From NCBI GenBank assembly GCA_030426765.1, contig JAUHXV010000035.1, forward strand, positions 1 through 32,487: a DNA stretch of 32,487 nucleotides, in the 5' to 3' direction. The DNA is from Bacteroidia bacterium (GTDB lineage: Bacteria > Bacteroidota > Bacteroidia > Chitinophagales > Saprospiraceae). The position numbers and the translations under genes were made by a program. The notes beneath the pieces were generated by a model. It saw only the letters and a program-made list of their open reading frames with translations, was not told the DNA's origin and did no database searches. Shown one piece after another: positions 31,431 to 32,487 of this stretch; the stretch's first letter is position 1, and each line of letters begins with the position of its first letter.

Positions 31431-31704
31431 GGGAGTGAGGGAGTGATTTGGTGATGGGGTGAGGAGGTGATGGAGTGATTTAGATGAAATACATTTCTAT
31501 TTAATTATTCTCCAGCCTTTTTTTGTAAATCAATCTCATCAAATTCTGTGAGCACTAATGCATCAATTAAGAAGAGGCTTTTAGATTGAACTCTAAACTT
31601 TAAGCCTTAAAAGATTATACCATTTAGAAAGCCTCCAGATATACTATATAAAATCAAAGATCACGAGAATACAAAATCACACCATCACCAAATCACTCCA
31701 TCAA
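31427..31704. repeat. Candidate cassette D: inverted GTGAnnnn arrays spanning two convergent stop codons
   Basis: The left array (31427-31482) is seven consecutive 8-nt words, GTGAGGGA twice, then GTGATTTG, GTGATGGG, GTGAGGAG, GTGATGGA, GTGATTTA. The right array (31673-31704) is AAAATCAC, ACCATCAC, CAAATCAC, TCCATCAA, the opposite strand of the same words. The stop codons of both flanking genes lie within the arrays. The 190-bp core has no intact gene. Confidence 0.7.
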
Positions 31705-32487
31705 ACAGCCCCAAAATATCGCTTCAGCCTCTCCGCAGCCTCGATCAGCGTTTCTTCTTTTTTAGCGAAACAAAAACGGATGATTTTCGCATCACTGCCA
31801 TCACGGTAGAAAGGACTCATCGGAATGGTAGCCACACCACCTTCGATAGTGAGCTTTTTGGCAAAGGACAAATCATCGAGATCGGAAACACTGCTGTAGT
31901 CGGCAAGAATAAAATAACTGCCCAGGCATGGCAGGAACTGCAAAGGCGTGTCTTTGACGAGTTGTAAAAAGAAATCACGTTTCTCCTGATAAAAAGAACC
32001 CAATGCCCCGAAATCAGCATGGTGCTGCATATAGTGCGCGACGCCATGTTGCACCGGCCGATTGACACAAAAGACATTGTACTGATGGTTCTTACGAAAC
32101 TCAGTTGATAAGTCCGGTGGCGCCACTACGTAACCTGTTTTCCATCCGGTGACATGCAGGCTTTTACCAAATGAAAACACCACAAAAGAACGCTTATACA
32201 ATTCAGGAAAGCGCAATGCCGATTGATGGGTATGGCCATCGAAAATAATGTGCTCATAGACCTCGTCACTGATCAGGTAAATGTCATGACGATGCACGAT
32301 CTCTTCCAGGCGCTTCATATCCTCTTCTTCGAGGAGTACGCCACAGGGGTTGTGTGGTGTATTGACCATGATCAGTTTGGTGCGATCAGTGATCAGGGCT
32401 TCTACAGCATCCCAGTCCACTTTATAGGTCGGCGGTTGCAACTGGAAAGTCTTCACTACGCCGCCAAAAGAATGGATAGCCGGTATA
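31701..32487 (-). CDS. ybdL: PLP-dependent aminotransferase, YbdL (methionine aminotransferase)-like (partial)
   Basis: The frame is open to the right edge (IPAIHSFGGVVKTFQLQPP...), so the gene starts outside the window; 262 residues are visible. Fold-type I aminotransferase features: NTPHNPCG, YLISDEVYEH, the PLP-lysine segment SFGKSLHVTGWKTGY, and a C-terminal KIIRFCFAKKEETLIEAAER L. The stretch HQYNVFCVNRPVQHGVAHYM and ADYSSVSDLDDLSFAKKL fit the YbdL/kynurenine-transaminase-like group, which prefers methionine and aromatic amino acids. A GTG inside the frame is not the real start. Its stop codon overlaps the right array of cassette D. Confidence 0.9.
   Translation of the reverse strand, partial: IPAIHSFGGVVKTFQLQPPTYKVDWDAVEALITDRTKLIMVNTPHNPCGVLLEEEDMKRLEEIVHRHDIYLISDEVYEHIIFDGHTHQSALRFPELYKRSFVVFSFGKSLHVTGWKTGYVVAPPDLSTEFRKNHQYNVFCVNRPVQHGVAHYMQHHADFGALGSFYQEKRDFFLQLVKDTPLQFLPCLGSYFILADYSSVSDLDDLSFAKKLTIEGGVATIPMSPFYRDGSDAKIIRFCFAKKEETLIEAAERLKRYFGAV

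Overview
The window looks like a chromosomal segment from a member of the Bacteroidota, plausibly a Saprospira/Chitinophaga-type lineage (inference). The reasons are a secreted metalloprotease with a GEVEDY domain and a type IX secretion C-terminal sorting domain, a DAHP synthase fused to chorismate mutase, promoter-like TAnnTTTG boxes, lipoproteins with the Bacteroidota style of signal peptide, and 'four helix bundle' (23S rRNA intervening-sequence type) genes. Most of the window is ordinary core and secreted-protein content. The intergenic spaces are unusually rich in short-period repeats.

Layout. Positions 1-2100: an anti-sigma-like gene (cut by the window edge) and its ECF sigma factor, a divergent OsmC-family peroxidase-like gene, and a lipoprotein with two heavy-metal-binding-type domains. 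Positions 2100-7050, minus strand: a 943-residue secreted reprolysin-like metalloprotease, a secreted coiled-coil protein and a lipoprotein with a duplicated dimeric alpha/beta-barrel-like domain. Positions 7296-12685, minus strand: phenylacetate (paa) degradation genes in two blocks, paaC-paaD-rlmI and paaG-paaH-paaI, separated by a 0.58-kb stem-loop and repeat region; paaA, paaB, paaE, paaK and paaZ are not in the window. Positions 13125-21620: a TPR protein, a histidine kinase/response regulator pair, a DUF1080 protein, an SRPBCC/GyrI-like protein, a four-helix-bundle gene and dinB. Positions 21823-23286: rpsT, a VanZ-like protein and gcvH. Positions 23516-27954: three consecutive secreted amidohydrolase-like genes, of which only the middle one keeps the metal ligands. 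Positions 27988-32487: a second four-helix-bundle gene, DAHP synthase/chorismate mutase, an acidic protein, tRNA-Thr with a damaged neighbouring tRNA copy, a haem-binding-domain protein and a YbdL-like aminotransferase cut by the window edge.

The most interesting structure is intergenic. Several gaps hold arrays of 7-nt or 8-nt words (AGACCTG; GTCAGTA/GTGAGTG; GTGAnnnn). In four gaps the arrays occur as inverted pairs around a core of roughly 75 to 500 bases. Two of these cores each carry one four-helix-bundle gene in the same orientation relative to the arrays. Many arrays start within a few bases of, or overlap, the stop codon of the neighbouring gene. The layout resembles a 23S rRNA intervening sequence (inverted-repeat stem around the same protein family) but sits at mRNA ends. 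This could be a family of mobile or RNA-processed cassettes. The second striking item is a truncated tRNA-Thr copy in which the anticodon arm is replaced by a 22-bp perfect palindrome.
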